Assembly: GCA_002428445.1 (NCBI GenBank)
Contig: DIWJ01000084.1
Span: 12,181-76,180 of the forward strand
Source of the DNA: Syntrophaceae bacterium UBA6109
Lineage (GTDB): Bacteria > Desulfobacterota > Syntrophia > Syntrophales > UBA6109
Direction: 5' to 3'
DNA length: 64,000 bases
The notes under the pieces were generated by a model. That model was not told the DNA's origin. It made no database searches and saw only the letters and a list, made by a program, of their open reading frames with translations. Below, in pieces: positions 17,218 through 25,663 of this stretch. Position numbers and translations under genes: made by a program. Position 1 is the stretch's first letter. Each line of letters opens with the position of its first letter.

Positions 17218-17730
17218 GTGCGACTGATTGCGAAATTCCTGAAGGTCCTGAACTCCAACGCCGAGCCCGGGGAAATCAGCCTGGGGTTGTGCCTGGCGAT
17301 GATCGCCGGGCTCACGCCTCTGTGGAGCCTCCACAACCTGGCCGTTCTCTTTCTCGTGCTGATTCTGAAGGCGAACCTGTCGGCTTTTCTCCTGGGCCTG
17401 GGCTTGTTCTCAGGCATTGCCTACGCCCTGGACCCCCTCTTTCACAGCATCGGACTCGCCGTGTTGACCGCGTCGGGGCTCCAAGGCCTCTGGACATCTC
17501 TCTACAGCTCCACCCTCTGGCGCCTGGAACACTTCAACAACTCCATCGTCATGGGCAGCCTGATCTCTTCCCTTATCCTGAGTGTGCCCTTCGTTTTGTT
17601 TTGCACCTGGCTGATCCGCAAGTACCGGGAGCGCGTCCTGAGCTGGGTGCGGAAGACCCGTTTCATGCAGATGCTGACGGCCTCGCGCTTCTTCGATCTG
17701 TACCGTTCCGTTTCCGGATGGGGAGGTTGA
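17218..17730 (+). CDS. TIGR03546 family inner-membrane protein
   Basis: A 170-residue protein with about four hydrophobic segments (for example ISLGLCLAMIAGLTPLW and LISSLILSVPFVLFC). The pattern NSNAEPGEISLGLCLAMIAGL is the hallmark of TIGR03546. GTG start at 17218 after AAGGAGGAAGCC. It is followed 2 bp later by the TIGR03545 gene; the two are known to occur together, and an unknown envelope function is likely for both. Confidence 0.85.
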   Translation: MRLIAKFLKVLNSNAEPGEISLGLCLAMIAGLTPLWSLHNLAVLFLVLILKANLSAFLLGLGLFSGIAYALDPLFHSIGLAVLTASGLQGLWTSLYSSTLWRLEHFNNSIVMGSLISSLILSVPFVLFCTWLIRKYRERVLSWVRKTRFMQMLTASRFFDLYRSVSGWGG

Positions 17731-17732
17731 TC

Positions 17733-19475
17733 ATGAAAAAATGGATCCGCTGGCAGGGCGTCGCGGCATTTGCGGTCGTCTGTATCGGGCTCGCCGCCCT
17801 CTGGTGGCTGGCGGCGGGCTGCCTGATCGAGCGCGCCATCGAGAAGGCGGGAACGGCCGCAGTCGGCGCCAGGGTGGAACTCGACAGGGCCGATTTGACG
17901 CTGTTCCCTCTGGGAGTTTCACTGACGCGCCTGCAGATCACCGATCCCGACCAGCCGATGACAAACGCCGTCGAGATCGGCCGCATCTCCGGGGCGATCG
18001 ACGGACTGAACCTCTTCCGCCGCAAGGTGATCATCGAAGAGATGGTGGTGGAGGGTATCCGCTTCGCGACGGCGAGGAAAACATCCGGCGCCATTTCCGA
18101 AGGACCGGGAAAGAAGCCAGTGGAAGGCCGGCGAGGTACATTCGCCTTTCCGGACCTGACCCTCCGCGACCCGAAGGAGATCCTCGCCAGGGAGGATCTG
18201 CAGTCACTGAAGATTGTCGAAGCGCTCAGGCGCGACGTTGAAGCCGAAAAACTGCGCTGGCAGAAAAACCTTGCCGAACTCCCTGACCGCGCGAAATTCA
18301 AGGAATACCGGCAACGTCTGGAAAGCCTCAAAGGGACGGGAAGGAGCGGCATCGTGGGCGGTATGAGCGAGGCCGCCAAGCTTCAAGAGGAACTGAAACG
18401 CGATCTCGACCGCCTTCAGGCGGCCAGGCAGGACTTCGCGCGCGGCACGGCGGATCTGCGCAAACGCTACGACGGGGCAATGAAAGCGCCTTCCGCGGAT
18501 ATCCGGCGCCTGATGGAGAAGTATTCCCTCTCAGGTCCCGGCCTCGCCAATTTGAGCGCATCGCTGATGGGCGGCACCGTCGGGCGGTGGATCGAAACCG
18601 GGATGGGATGGCATGCGAAACTCGATCCGCTCCTGTCCAGGACCTCTGTCCGGGAAGGGAACAGCGAAACAGTCAAACCGCTCCGCGGCAGGGGCACCGA
18701 TGTCCGGTTTCCGGAACGGGAGGTTCTGCCCGATTTCCTCGTGAAACTCACCCGCGCAGACCTGGAGGTCCCGGCCGGAACGATCCGCGGACAAATCCAC
18801 AACATCACACCCGATCAGGCTCTCCTGGGCAAACCGCTCACCTTCGCCTTTGCCGGCGACAGACTTCAGGGCTTGAAGTCCGTCCGGCTGGAAGGCGAAA
18901 TCAACCGTGTGGTTCCTTCAAAGCCGCAGGATAAGGTCACAGCGGTTCTGCGGGGCGTCAGGCTGAGCAACTTCTCTTTCGGCGAAACAGGCGGCATCGG
19001 GCTGACGCTGAAGCAGGCGACCGCCGACCTGGATGCAAAAGTGACGTTGAGCGGGCCTGTCCTGGCGGCGACACTGTCATCGCAGGTTCAATCCGTCGAG
19101 ATGGCGGCGCAGACGAAGGCGGACGCCGGACCCGTCGCCGCCGCCGTGAGCGGCGCCCTCGCCGGCGTCAAGGCGTTCCGGGCAGCCGCGGAGATTTCCG
19201 GGACCCGGCAAGACTACCGGATCAACCTTTCGTCCGATCTGGATCAGGTGCTGAAAAACGCCGTCGGCAGGCAAATCCAGACGCAACTGGACAAGTTTCA
19301 GAACAATCTGCAGGCGGCGGTCATGGAAAAGGTAAAAGGACCGCTCGGCGTTACGAATTCGGAAATCGGCGGGCTGGACGGCATCGGAAAAGAACTTTCC
19401 GAACGGCTCAACATCGGCGAGGGGCTCTTGAAATCGGGCGGCGGCGGAAGGCCAGGCTTCAAACTGCCTTTCTGA
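17733..19475 (+). CDS. TIGR03545 family AsmA-like envelope protein
   Basis: A 580-residue protein anchored by one N-terminal membrane helix (about 10-30). Residues 45-115 read like the opening of AsmA-family proteins: VELDRADLTLFPLGVSLTRL, then DPDQP, then KVIIEEMVVEGIRF. A Lys/Glu/Leu-rich coiled-coil region follows (about 150-260), then a beta-rich C-terminal half. AsmA-like proteins bridge inner and outer membrane to move phospholipid, so a lipid-transport role is plausible but inferred. GGGGAGGTTGATC precedes ATG 17733, directly after the TIGR03546 gene: the pair is one operon. Confidence 0.85.
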   Translation: MKKWIRWQGVAAFAVVCIGLAALWWLAAGCLIERAIEKAGTAAVGARVELDRADLTLFPLGVSLTRLQITDPDQPMTNAVEIGRISGAIDGLNLFRRKVIIEEMVVEGIRFATARKTSGAISEGPGKKPVEGRRGTFAFPDLTLRDPKEILAREDLQSLKIVEALRRDVEAEKLRWQKNLAELPDRAKFKEYRQRLESLKGTGRSGIVGGMSEAAKLQEELKRDLDRLQAARQDFARGTADLRKRYDGAMKAPSADIRRLMEKYSLSGPGLANLSASLMGGTVGRWIETGMGWHAKLDPLLSRTSVREGNSETVKPLRGRGTDVRFPEREVLPDFLVKLTRADLEVPAGTIRGQIHNITPDQALLGKPLTFAFAGDRLQGLKSVRLEGEINRVVPSKPQDKVTAVLRGVRLSNFSFGETGGIGLTLKQATADLDAKVTLSGPVLAATLSSQVQSVEMAAQTKADAGPVAAAVSGALAGVKAFRAAAEISGTRQDYRINLSSDLDQVLKNAVGRQIQTQLDKFQNNLQAAVMEKVKGPLGVTNSEIGGLDGIGKELSERLNIGEGLLKSGGGGRPGFKLPF

Positions 19476-19513
19476 ATCCGTCCGGGAAGAAAGACAGCAA
19501 GGCGGTTTTGCCT

Positions 19514-19903
19514 TCAGGTCGAGGAAGCCTTGCGGCCGTCCTGAAGGCGCAGGTCAAGCAACTTCTCAATCTCTTCGATGTCCCAGCCCGTATAGACGTC
19601 CTTTCTGTCCAGAATGAAGGTCGGATACTTCCGGAACCGGTGCCGCACCGCCTTATAGAGACCCAGCGGCGAGTCGGCGTCGATCAATCGAACGTCGATC
19701 CTGTTCCGGTAGAGATGCTTCAGTTCCAGCAGGGTCTCCCGCAGCGCCTTCCACTCCTCGTGAAATTGCGGCGGATAGGCATTTCGATCTTCCTCCCGTA
19801 CCGCCGGACCGACGCCGGTTTCCTGAAACAGCAGGTCGCAGTGCCGGCAGTTGCCAAGGGAGGTGAAAAGATTGCTGACCACTTCAATGCAGACGGGTTT
19901 CAT
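19514..19903 (-). CDS. Thioredoxin-fold-like small protein
   Basis: A 129-residue protein opening with a beta strand (KPVCIEVVSN) and the redox-type motif NCRHCDLLF (CxxC), then a helix with YPPQFHEEW, and a second half with IDVRLIDADSPLGLY and FRKYPTFIL, which fits a thioredoxin-like beta-alpha-beta-beta layout with Pro before the last strand. A thiol-redox role is inferred; no exact family assigned. It is convergent with the TIGR03545 gene. The start at 19903 has GGATGAAGAATC upstream. Confidence 0.6.
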   Translation of the reverse strand: MKPVCIEVVSNLFTSLGNCRHCDLLFQETGVGPAVREEDRNAYPPQFHEEWKALRETLLELKHLYRNRIDVRLIDADSPLGLYKAVRHRFRKYPTFILDRKDVYTGWDIEEIEKLLDLRLQDGRKASST

Positions 19904-20136
19904 GATTCTTCATCCGCTATCGCCTTCGATCTGCGTCGAAAGAGTTGACTCACTTCATATAAAAATACCTGGTTCTCGCTTTGTCAAGGATGGGCGGCGT
20001 CCGCCGAAAGGCAACCCTCTTCCTCAAGCATCCGCGGACGCGGATTTCGGTTGAAATACATCCGGAATCGTTTTACATGATGAGCATACTTTACATCCCC
20101 ATAAGCCGCGACAGACTCGCCAAGAGGTGCCACCAC

Positions 20137-21798
20137 ATGGAAAATGCGCCGCAGACGATGGAACAGCTCCTCGAAGAACTTCGACAGTCCCGAAGCGCCA
20201 TCGCCGAAATGAAGAACCACGAAGCTTTGCTGGAGCAGGCTCAGGGAGCCCTGATGGAAAGCGAGCAGCTGCTCTACAGCATCCTGGAGGGCTCCCCGAT
20301 ACCGACCTTCGTCATCGGCAAGGACCACCGGATCATCTACTGGAACAAGGCGCTGCAGGAACTGACGGGAATTCCGGCGGCGGAGGTGATCGGTACGTCA
20401 CAGCAATGGAGGGCCTTCTACAGTGAGGAGCGGCCCAGTCTGGCGGATGTGCTCGTCGACCAGACGATTCAGGATATTCCCCGCTGGTACAGCGAAAAAT
20501 GCCGCAAGTCGAAACTCATCGAAGAAGCTTACGAAGCGACGGATTTCTTTCCGGAGCTGGGCAACGGGGGAAAGTGGCTGCGATTCACGGCGGCCATCAT
20601 ACGCGATTCTGCCGGAAACCTCAGGGGCGCCGTTGAAACGCTCGAAGACATCACGGAACGCCGCCGGGCCGAAGAAGAGCTCCTCAGGATGCAGAAGATG
20701 GAGTCCCTCAGTACGATGGCCGAGGGGGTCGCCCATGAATTCAACCGGCTCCTTTCCGCCATCCTGGGAAAAGTCGTATGGGCAAAACTCTCGGCTGGAG
20801 ACGAAGACAGCAGCATGGAGGAAGTCCTTTCGCTTGCAGAAAAATTCGGGCACCAGGCGAAGGAACTGACACACCAGTTGCTCACCTTCTCCATGAGCCG
20901 CGAACCCTGCAAGTCGCCTTCATCCTTGCCCCCGCTGGTTCGGGAAGAGGCCACGGTCCTCCTGCAGGGGTCCAATGTCGTCTGCAACTTCGTCCTGCCG
21001 GAAGACCTTTGGACAGTCGACATCGATGTCGTCCAGATCCGAAGGGTCATCCGGGGACTGATCCGGCAAGCCCTGCAGCAGATGCCGGACGGCGGAATCC
21101 TGACGATCCGTGCGGAAAACAGGCAGGTCTCCGCCGACGAGGCGCCGATTACGGAGGGGCGGTACATCAGCCTGACCGTCAAGGATGACGGTGCGGGTTT
21201 GGCACAGGAAGAGTTGCAGACCCTCTTTGACCCGCATTTCTCCGCAAAGAGCGGGCAGAGGAACAGGGGATTGGGTCTCGCCCTCTGTTACACCATCGCC
21301 CGGAAGCACGGGGGCTTGATCCGCGCGGAATCGGAGAAAGGAAAAGGAACGGCCCTGCAGCTTTGGCTGCCGATTTCGCAGACAGCGGAGCAGGAAAAGT
21401 CGGAAGAAGCGGCGGGGAAAAGCGACCGCAGGATCCTGATGCAGGAGGCAGACGACAAGGTCAGGCAGACTTCCAGCATCATCCTGAACTTCCTGCACTG
21501 CCAGGCGGAATTCACGGCAACTGCTGAAGAGACAATCGCGCGCTTCGCCGCGGCTCTGAATGACAGGCAGCCCTATGCTGCGGTCATGATACCCTGGTCC
21601 GCGGGCAGTGACGAAGAAGTCCGGCGCACAATGGTCCGCCTGCGGGGAATCGATGCGAACGTGCGAATTCTGGTGACCATCGGCTACAAGGATACAGTCG
21701 ATGAGGCTGTTTTTTTGCGGGATGGTGCTTCGGGGGTGGTAACCCAGCCGTTCGGCGTCGAGGTCACGGGAAAGGCCCTGAGAAATCTCTTCCTGTGA
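20137..21798 (+). CDS. PAS histidine kinase with degenerate catalytic and receiver parts
   Basis: A 553-residue soluble protein: coiled coil (1-40), PAS domain (about 42-175, EGSPIPTFVIGKDHRIIYWN), dimerisation helix with the phospho-accepting His200 (MAEGVAHEFNRLLSAIL), ATPase domain (about 290-415) and a C-terminal receiver-like part (about 430-548). The G1 box (KDDGAGL) and G2 box (NRGLGLAL) are present. The N box, normally NLLxNA, reads GLIRQA, so the Mg-binding Asn is Gln311. The receiver lacks the phospho-acceptor Asp (AVMIPWSAGS) and has TQPF in place of KPF. It may work as a sensor or phosphatase rather than a kinase. AAGAGGTGCCACC precedes the ATG. Confidence 0.8.
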   Translation: MENAPQTMEQLLEELRQSRSAIAEMKNHEALLEQAQGALMESEQLLYSILEGSPIPTFVIGKDHRIIYWNKALQELTGIPAAEVIGTSQQWRAFYSEERPSLADVLVDQTIQDIPRWYSEKCRKSKLIEEAYEATDFFPELGNGGKWLRFTAAIIRDSAGNLRGAVETLEDITERRRAEEELLRMQKMESLSTMAEGVAHEFNRLLSAILGKVVWAKLSAGDEDSSMEEVLSLAEKFGHQAKELTHQLLTFSMSREPCKSPSSLPPLVREEATVLLQGSNVVCNFVLPEDLWTVDIDVVQIRRVIRGLIRQALQQMPDGGILTIRAENRQVSADEAPITEGRYISLTVKDDGAGLAQEELQTLFDPHFSAKSGQRNRGLGLALCYTIARKHGGLIRAESEKGKGTALQLWLPISQTAEQEKSEEAAGKSDRRILMQEADDKVRQTSSIILNFLHCQAEFTATAEETIARFAAALNDRQPYAAVMIPWSAGSDEEVRRTMVRLRGIDANVRILVTIGYKDTVDEAVFLRDGASGVVTQPFGVEVTGKALRNLFL

Positions 21799-21808
21799 GA
21801 GGCAATCC

Positions 21809-22609
21809 TTGAACGATCTCTCCTACGAAAAAGCTCGATGCCTGTCCCGGCGGATTGCCGCTGCCGTCGGCGCACCCCGGTTTTACAAAGAGAGGGATGC
21901 CGAAATCGTCCTCTCCGGCCGGATGTATCGCGACGACACCTCGGCAACGGCCTGCGCCCGGATCGTTGAAGAGCGGGGCGACCGACTCGGACACGGGCTC
22001 GACCACGCCGCGAAGGTGGCGGTGGAAGGCGGGGCACTGGTCATGATCGAGAGCGGGCCGGACATCCCCCGGGCGGAGTTGCTGCGTCTCGTCCGGCTTG
22101 CGCATCTCGCCGGAATTCTCCACGACATCCGGCGCGAAGAAGAAAATCATGCACGCTGCGGGGCCGAAGAGGCGACAGCCGTCCTGTCGTCGCTCCGCGT
22201 CCCGGAAGGAGATGTCCGGATCGTCAGCCGGGCCATTATCAACCATGAGGCGTTTCAACCGGAGCAACCGGCGGATGATCGGGCGGCGCAACTGATCTCG
22301 GATGTCCTCTACGATGCGGACAAGTTCCGATGGGGACCCGACAATTTCACGGATACGATCTGGGCCATGCTGGCGTCCCGGGGGATCCCCCTCTCGAAGG
22401 TTCTCCCCCGGTTTCTTCGCGGTCTCGACGGCATCAGCCGAATTCGGGACACCTTCCGAACGTCGGCCGGCCGGCGATACGGACCGGATTTCATTGATCG
22501 GGGTTTGGCCATCGGTGCACGTTTGTATGCAGAACTGACGGGCGAGACCTCATCCGCAGGGGAAAACACCCATGCATCAGATCAGCCTCAAGACGACTGC
22601 GCGCTGTGA
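21809..22609 (+). CDS. HD-domain phosphohydrolase
   Basis: A 266-residue protein starting at TTG 21809 with GAGAGGCAATCC upstream. The HD metal ligands are visible: His62/His66 (GHGLDHAAKV), the HD pair His105-Asp106 (AGILHDIRRE) and a later Asp (LYDADKFRW), as in COG1418-type hydrolases acting on nucleotides. It starts 11 bp after the histidine kinase gene and its 3' end overlaps the YjbQ gene by 38 bp, so the three are probably one transcript with coupled translation. Confidence 0.8.
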   Translation: MNDLSYEKARCLSRRIAAAVGAPRFYKERDAEIVLSGRMYRDDTSATACARIVEERGDRLGHGLDHAAKVAVEGGALVMIESGPDIPRAELLRLVRLAHLAGILHDIRREEENHARCGAEEATAVLSSLRVPEGDVRIVSRAIINHEAFQPEQPADDRAAQLISDVLYDADKFRWGPDNFTDTIWAMLASRGIPLSKVLPRFLRGLDGISRIRDTFRTSAGRRYGPDFIDRGLAIGARLYAELTGETSSAGENTHASDQPQDDCAL

Positions 22610-22970
22610 AATGATCGACATTACCGGCAGGATCCGGAAGATCCTGAGGGAGAAGGGTCTTCAAACAGGCCTTTGCATCGTCTATGTCCCCCATACGACG
22701 GCCGGGGTAACGATCAACGAGAATGCCGACCCCGATGTGCCTGCCGACATCCTCAGCTCTCTGAATCGACTCGTTCCGCTCGACAACGCGTACCGCCACC
22801 GGGAAGGGAACTCCGCTGCGCATGTCAAATCCACGCTGGTGGGCGTCTCCCAGGCCGTACCGGTGGAAGACGGCGATCTCGTCCTGGGCACGTGGCAGGC
22901 CCTGTTCTTCTGTGAGTTCGACGGACCGAGGAACAGAAAAATCCTCGTAAAATTCCTGAAGGGAGAATGA
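22572..22970 (+). CDS. YjbQ / UPF0047 family protein
   Basis: A 132-residue single-domain protein with the family signature: IVYVPHTTAGVTINENAD (His and Asn of the site), YRHREGNSAAHVKSTLVG and LGTWQALFFCEFDGPRNRK. E. coli YjbQ has weak thiamin-phosphate synthase activity in vitro; its true role is unsettled. CAGGGGAAAACACCC precedes the ATG inside the HD gene. Complete length for the family. Confidence 0.9.
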   Translation: MHQISLKTTARCEMIDITGRIRKILREKGLQTGLCIVYVPHTTAGVTINENADPDVPADILSSLNRLVPLDNAYRHREGNSAAHVKSTLVGVSQAVPVEDGDLVLGTWQALFFCEFDGPRNRKILVKFLKGE

Positions 22971-22989
22971 CAGGGGGGAAAATTCCGGT

Positions 22990-23024
22990 GCGCCAACCCC
23001 TGCCAAGGGGCAGCGGGCTGGCGC
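22990..23024. terminator. Strong hairpin between convergent genes
   Basis: A 35-nt imperfect palindrome: GCGCCA pairs with TGGCGC, CCC with GGG and CTGCC with GGCAG around an AAGG loop. It sits between the YjbQ gene and the convergent Hsp20 genes. No T-run follows, so termination is inferred from position. Confidence 0.5.
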
Positions 23025-23030
23025 GGTTGG

Positions 23031-23531
23031 CTACTCGGCTTTGATGGTCACCTTTTTCCGCTTGTCCTCGGCGGATTCCGTCTTTTTCATCTTAACGGTC
23101 AGCACGCCGTTCTTGAATCCGGCATAGACATCTTTGGTGTCGACACCGGCCGGCAGAGGAATCTCCCGATGGAAAGCGCCGTACGACCTTTCGACACGGT
23201 AGTATCCGTTGTCTTTTCTCTCCTTTTCCTCCTTCTTCTCCCCCCGGATTGTCAGGTTGTCCTCCGACACAGATACGTCGATATCCTTCTCGTCAATTCC
23301 GGGGAGTTCCGCCTTCACGATAATTTCTTTGTCGGTTTCTCTGGCATCGATCGAAGGTGAAAATCCATCCCACCGACTTTCGAAACGGCCGACGGAAACC
23401 GGTTCGCAGAAGAACTCATCGAAGAGGCGGTCCACATCCCTCTGAAGAGAATAAAAGGGGCGTTCGCCTTCGCTGAGCGCCGGCGAAACCCCTCTTCGCC
23501 AGATTGAAGGTACCAAGTTTGACATGAACAT
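23031..23531 (-). CDS. Hsp20 family small heat-shock protein (third of three)
   Basis: A 166-residue protein with an alpha-crystallin domain (about 55-160): ETDKEIIVKAELPGIDEKD, NLTIRGEKKEE and the late motif FKNGVLTVKMKK. It ends in a Lys-rich tail with IKAE in place of the usual IxI. The N-terminal arm (SPALSEGERPFYSLQRDVDRLFDEFF) is typical of class A sHsps. ATP-independent holdase. It lies 23 bp after the second Hsp20 gene. Confidence 0.9.
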   Translation of the reverse strand: MFMSNLVPSIWRRGVSPALSEGERPFYSLQRDVDRLFDEFFCEPVSVGRFESRWDGFSPSIDARETDKEIIVKAELPGIDEKDIDVSVSEDNLTIRGEKKEEKERKDNGYYRVERSYGAFHREIPLPAGVDTKDVYAGFKNGVLTVKMKKTESAEDKRKKVTIKAE

Positions 23532-23554
23532 TGGCTTCCCCTCCTTCCTTTTTC

Positions 23555-23956
23555 CTACTCGGAGCGGATGGGGATCTTTTTTGCCTTCGCAGGCTCGATC
23601 TTGCGCAACCGAACGCGAAGGACCCCGTTTTTCATCGACGCTTCGATCCGATCCCGATCAACCTCATCGGAGAGCGTAAAGGCCCTCCGGAAGTCGCCGC
23701 TCTCGTATTCCGAATAGCCGATGCTGTATCCGGGGTAGCGATCCTCGGATACCGTTCCGGTGAGACTCAAGACATCTTTTTCGAGCGTGATTTCCACGCC
23801 TTTTTCGTCCACTCCCGGCATATCCGCAAGAAGTACAATTTCGTCTTTCGTTTCGTAAATATCCGCAAAGGGAACAAATACCTTTCGGTTTCGTGTTCTT
23901 TCCATCCCCGACGGAGCGGGTGCTTCTCTCTTCAGTTCTTTCACATCGGTTGACAT
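23555..23956 (-). CDS. Hsp20 family small heat-shock protein (second of three)
   Basis: A 133-residue protein with a short N-terminal arm and an alpha-crystallin domain: ETKDEIVLLADMPGVDEKG, VLSLTG and MKNGVLRVRLRK. Start fixed by GGGGAGGTGAACCG before ATG 23956, 4 bp after the end of the first Hsp20 gene, which points to coupled translation. The short arm suggests a class B partner that co-assembles with the longer neighbours, an inference from the family. Confidence 0.9.
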   Translation of the reverse strand: MSTDVKELKREAPAPSGMERTRNRKVFVPFADIYETKDEIVLLADMPGVDEKGVEITLEKDVLSLTGTVSEDRYPGYSIGYSEYESGDFRRAFTLSDEVDRDRIEASMKNGVLRVRLRKIEPAKAKKIPIRSE

Positions 23957-23960
23957 CGGT

Positions 23961-24416
23961 TCACCTCCCCGCGTCTTCGGATTTGACAGCAATCTTCTTC
24001 GGTTTGTCGACCTCCGCCCTGGGCAGCCGCACTCGCAGGATACCCCTTTCATATTGGGCTTCGACCTTGTCCGCATTCACCTGGAAGGGCAGTTGGATCG
24101 AGCGGGAAAATTCGCCGAAACTCCTCTCCTGGCGGTGATAGACGTCCCCTTCCTCGATCTTGTGGGCATCTCTTCTTCCCTGCAAAGTCAGAACATCCCC
24201 GGCCACCGATATGTCCAATTTGTCGGCATCAATTCCCGGCAGCTCTGCTGTTGCCACGACTTCATCGTCGCCGACCCAGGCATTCACAGCCGGATAATCT
24301 CGGCCTGAGACACGGCCGTAGCCGGAAAACAAATCGTTCATCTCTTTCTGCAGGCGCTGCATCTCCCAGAAAGGATCGATTGTTCTTCCCAGTCCCCACA
24401 GTCCACGCCGAAACAT
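23961..24416 (-). CDS. Hsp20 family small heat-shock protein (first of three)
   Basis: A 151-residue protein: N-terminal arm with PFWEMQRLQKEMNDLFSGY, then the alpha-crystallin domain (about 45-140) with DDEVVATAELPGIDADKLD, FGEFSRSIQLP and YERGILRVRLPR. First gene of a three-gene Hsp20 operon. It follows an AGGAGG ribosome site and a promoter at 24518-24545. Confidence 0.9.
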   Translation of the reverse strand: MFRRGLWGLGRTIDPFWEMQRLQKEMNDLFSGYGRVSGRDYPAVNAWVGDDEVVATAELPGIDADKLDISVAGDVLTLQGRRDAHKIEEGDVYHRQERSFGEFSRSIQLPFQVNADKVEAQYERGILRVRLPRAEVDKPKKIAVKSEDAGR

Positions 24417-24480
24417 GTCTTCTACCTCCTGTTTTTTTAGAATTCAGCCACAGGCAAAGCCTGGCGAACAACACGCAAGA

Positions 24481-24498
24481 TGCTGATATACATCAGCA
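24481..24498. promoter_or_regulatory. Palindrome in the Hsp20 leader
   Basis: Perfect 7-bp inverted repeat TGCTGAT-4-ATCAGCA just downstream of the -10 box, where it would sit at the start of the mRNA. It is a candidate repressor site or leader hairpin. It does not match the CIRCE consensus. Confidence 0.5.
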
Positions 24499-24517
24499 AT
24501 CGCCTAGATTCGAAAGT

Positions 24518-24545
24518 AATATAGTCACCTTCGGCGGCTTGTCAA
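24518..24545 (-). promoter_or_regulatory. Promoter of the Hsp20 operon
   Basis: On the minus strand TTGACA (24545-24540), 16-bp spacer, TATATT (24523-24518). This looks like a vegetative sigma-70 promoter rather than a sigma-32 one. Confidence 0.65.
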
Positions 24546-24621
24546 GACAGGGGGAAGGGTGGCAGGAGAAGCCCCGGCGGCTACTTCCGCGCAGCCGGAA
24601 TCCGGCGAGGGGAAAAGCGAA

Positions 24622-25398
24622 TCAGGCCGGAGATTGCAGCACCCGGATCATGTCGTTGTGGAGAAGTCCGTTGGAGGCGAGCATGTTCGGCGAAGAGAGC
24701 TCATAGGGCGCTCCGGCGAGGTCGGTTACGCGGCCCCCTGCCTCGGTCACGAGAAGCCAACCGGCGGCGGTATCCCAGGGTTTGAGTTTGAGTTCCCAGA
24801 AACCGTCGAAGCGACCCGCTGCCACATAACACAGATCCAGCGCGGCTGCGCCCGCACGGCGGATCGCCTGGGCTGATAACGCCATTCGCGAAAAGAGGTC
24901 GAGGTTATTGTTTTCACTGTTACGAATGTCGTAGGGAAAACCCGTTGCCAGAAGCGAGGCAGTCAACGTCCGTACGGAGGACACCTTCAATCGCCTGCCG
25001 TTGAGGAACGCCCCCGCACCTTTCCGCGCCGCGAACGTCTCATCCATCATCGGGTTGTTCACGGCTCCAAGGACAATCTCCCCGTCCCTTTCCAGGGCGA
25101 TGGAAACGCAATAAACGGGAAATCCATGGGAGTAGTTGGTGGTGCCGTCCAGAGGATCGACAAGCCAGCGATAAGAGGCCCCCATACCCGACGCCGGTGA
25201 TTCCTCGGAAAGGATGCCGTGATCGGGATAGCGCTGCCGGATGCTTTCCAGGATCAGCATTTCCGACATACGGTCCGCCTCCGTGACGATATCGATTTCT
25301 CCCTTGTAATCGACCGTCAGCGGTCCTCCGAATTTCGACTTCAGCAGCCGGCCGGCAGCCTTCGCCGTCTCGACGGCGAAATCGAACAAAGAGTCCAT
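24622..25398 (-). CDS. Inositol monophosphatase family protein
   Basis: A 258-residue protein with all metal-site motifs of the family: Glu65/Glu66 (GILSEESP), WLVDPLDGTTNYSHG (Asp81, Asp84, Thr87) and, near the C terminus, PWDTAAGWLLVTEAGG. It should hydrolyse a sugar or inositol phosphate with Mg2+; substrates of bacterial members vary (SuhB, CysQ, FBPase types). Start set by GAGGAGTAGGA before ATG 25398. Divergent from the RodZ-like gene. Confidence 0.9.
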   Translation of the reverse strand: MDSLFDFAVETAKAAGRLLKSKFGGPLTVDYKGEIDIVTEADRMSEMLILESIRQRYPDHGILSEESPASGMGASYRWLVDPLDGTTNYSHGFPVYCVSIALERDGEIVLGAVNNPMMDETFAARKGAGAFLNGRRLKVSSVRTLTASLLATGFPYDIRNSENNNLDLFSRMALSAQAIRRAGAAALDLCYVAAGRFDGFWELKLKPWDTAAGWLLVTEAGGRVTDLAGAPYELSSPNMLASNGLLHNDMIRVLQSPA

Positions 25399-25663
25399 TC
25401 CTACTCCTCGCAGTTTCTGGGGATATCTCCAAATTTTTCGACGGCTATACGAGCATATCTTCACGGAAAAAACCAGGAGAAACTGGGCGTCGCTCCGGCG
25501 ACAACCGGCGGGGGGCGTTTTTCTATTGCCTACGATCCAAATACATGTTAAGCCGAAGAAAATTTTCCAATCGGCAGCTTCTCAGGGAAGCCCTTGCTTT
25601 CCTTCACACGCTTCCCCCGCCGCACAGCTGGCGGAAAATACGCTCTTGATCGGACTTAGAAAC

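Noticed and set aside
15714..17417. 567-codon antisense frame opposite the second aminotransferase
   Set aside because: Composition (Arg, Asp, His, Gly-rich without hydrophobic core) and full overlap with a conserved gene mark it as a shadow frame of G+C-rich DNA.
24446..24545. CIRCE or sigma-32 heat-shock control of the Hsp20 operon
   Set aside because: Neither the TTAGCACTC inverted repeat nor a CTTGAA/CCCCAT-type promoter is present; the visible promoter is sigma-70-like.
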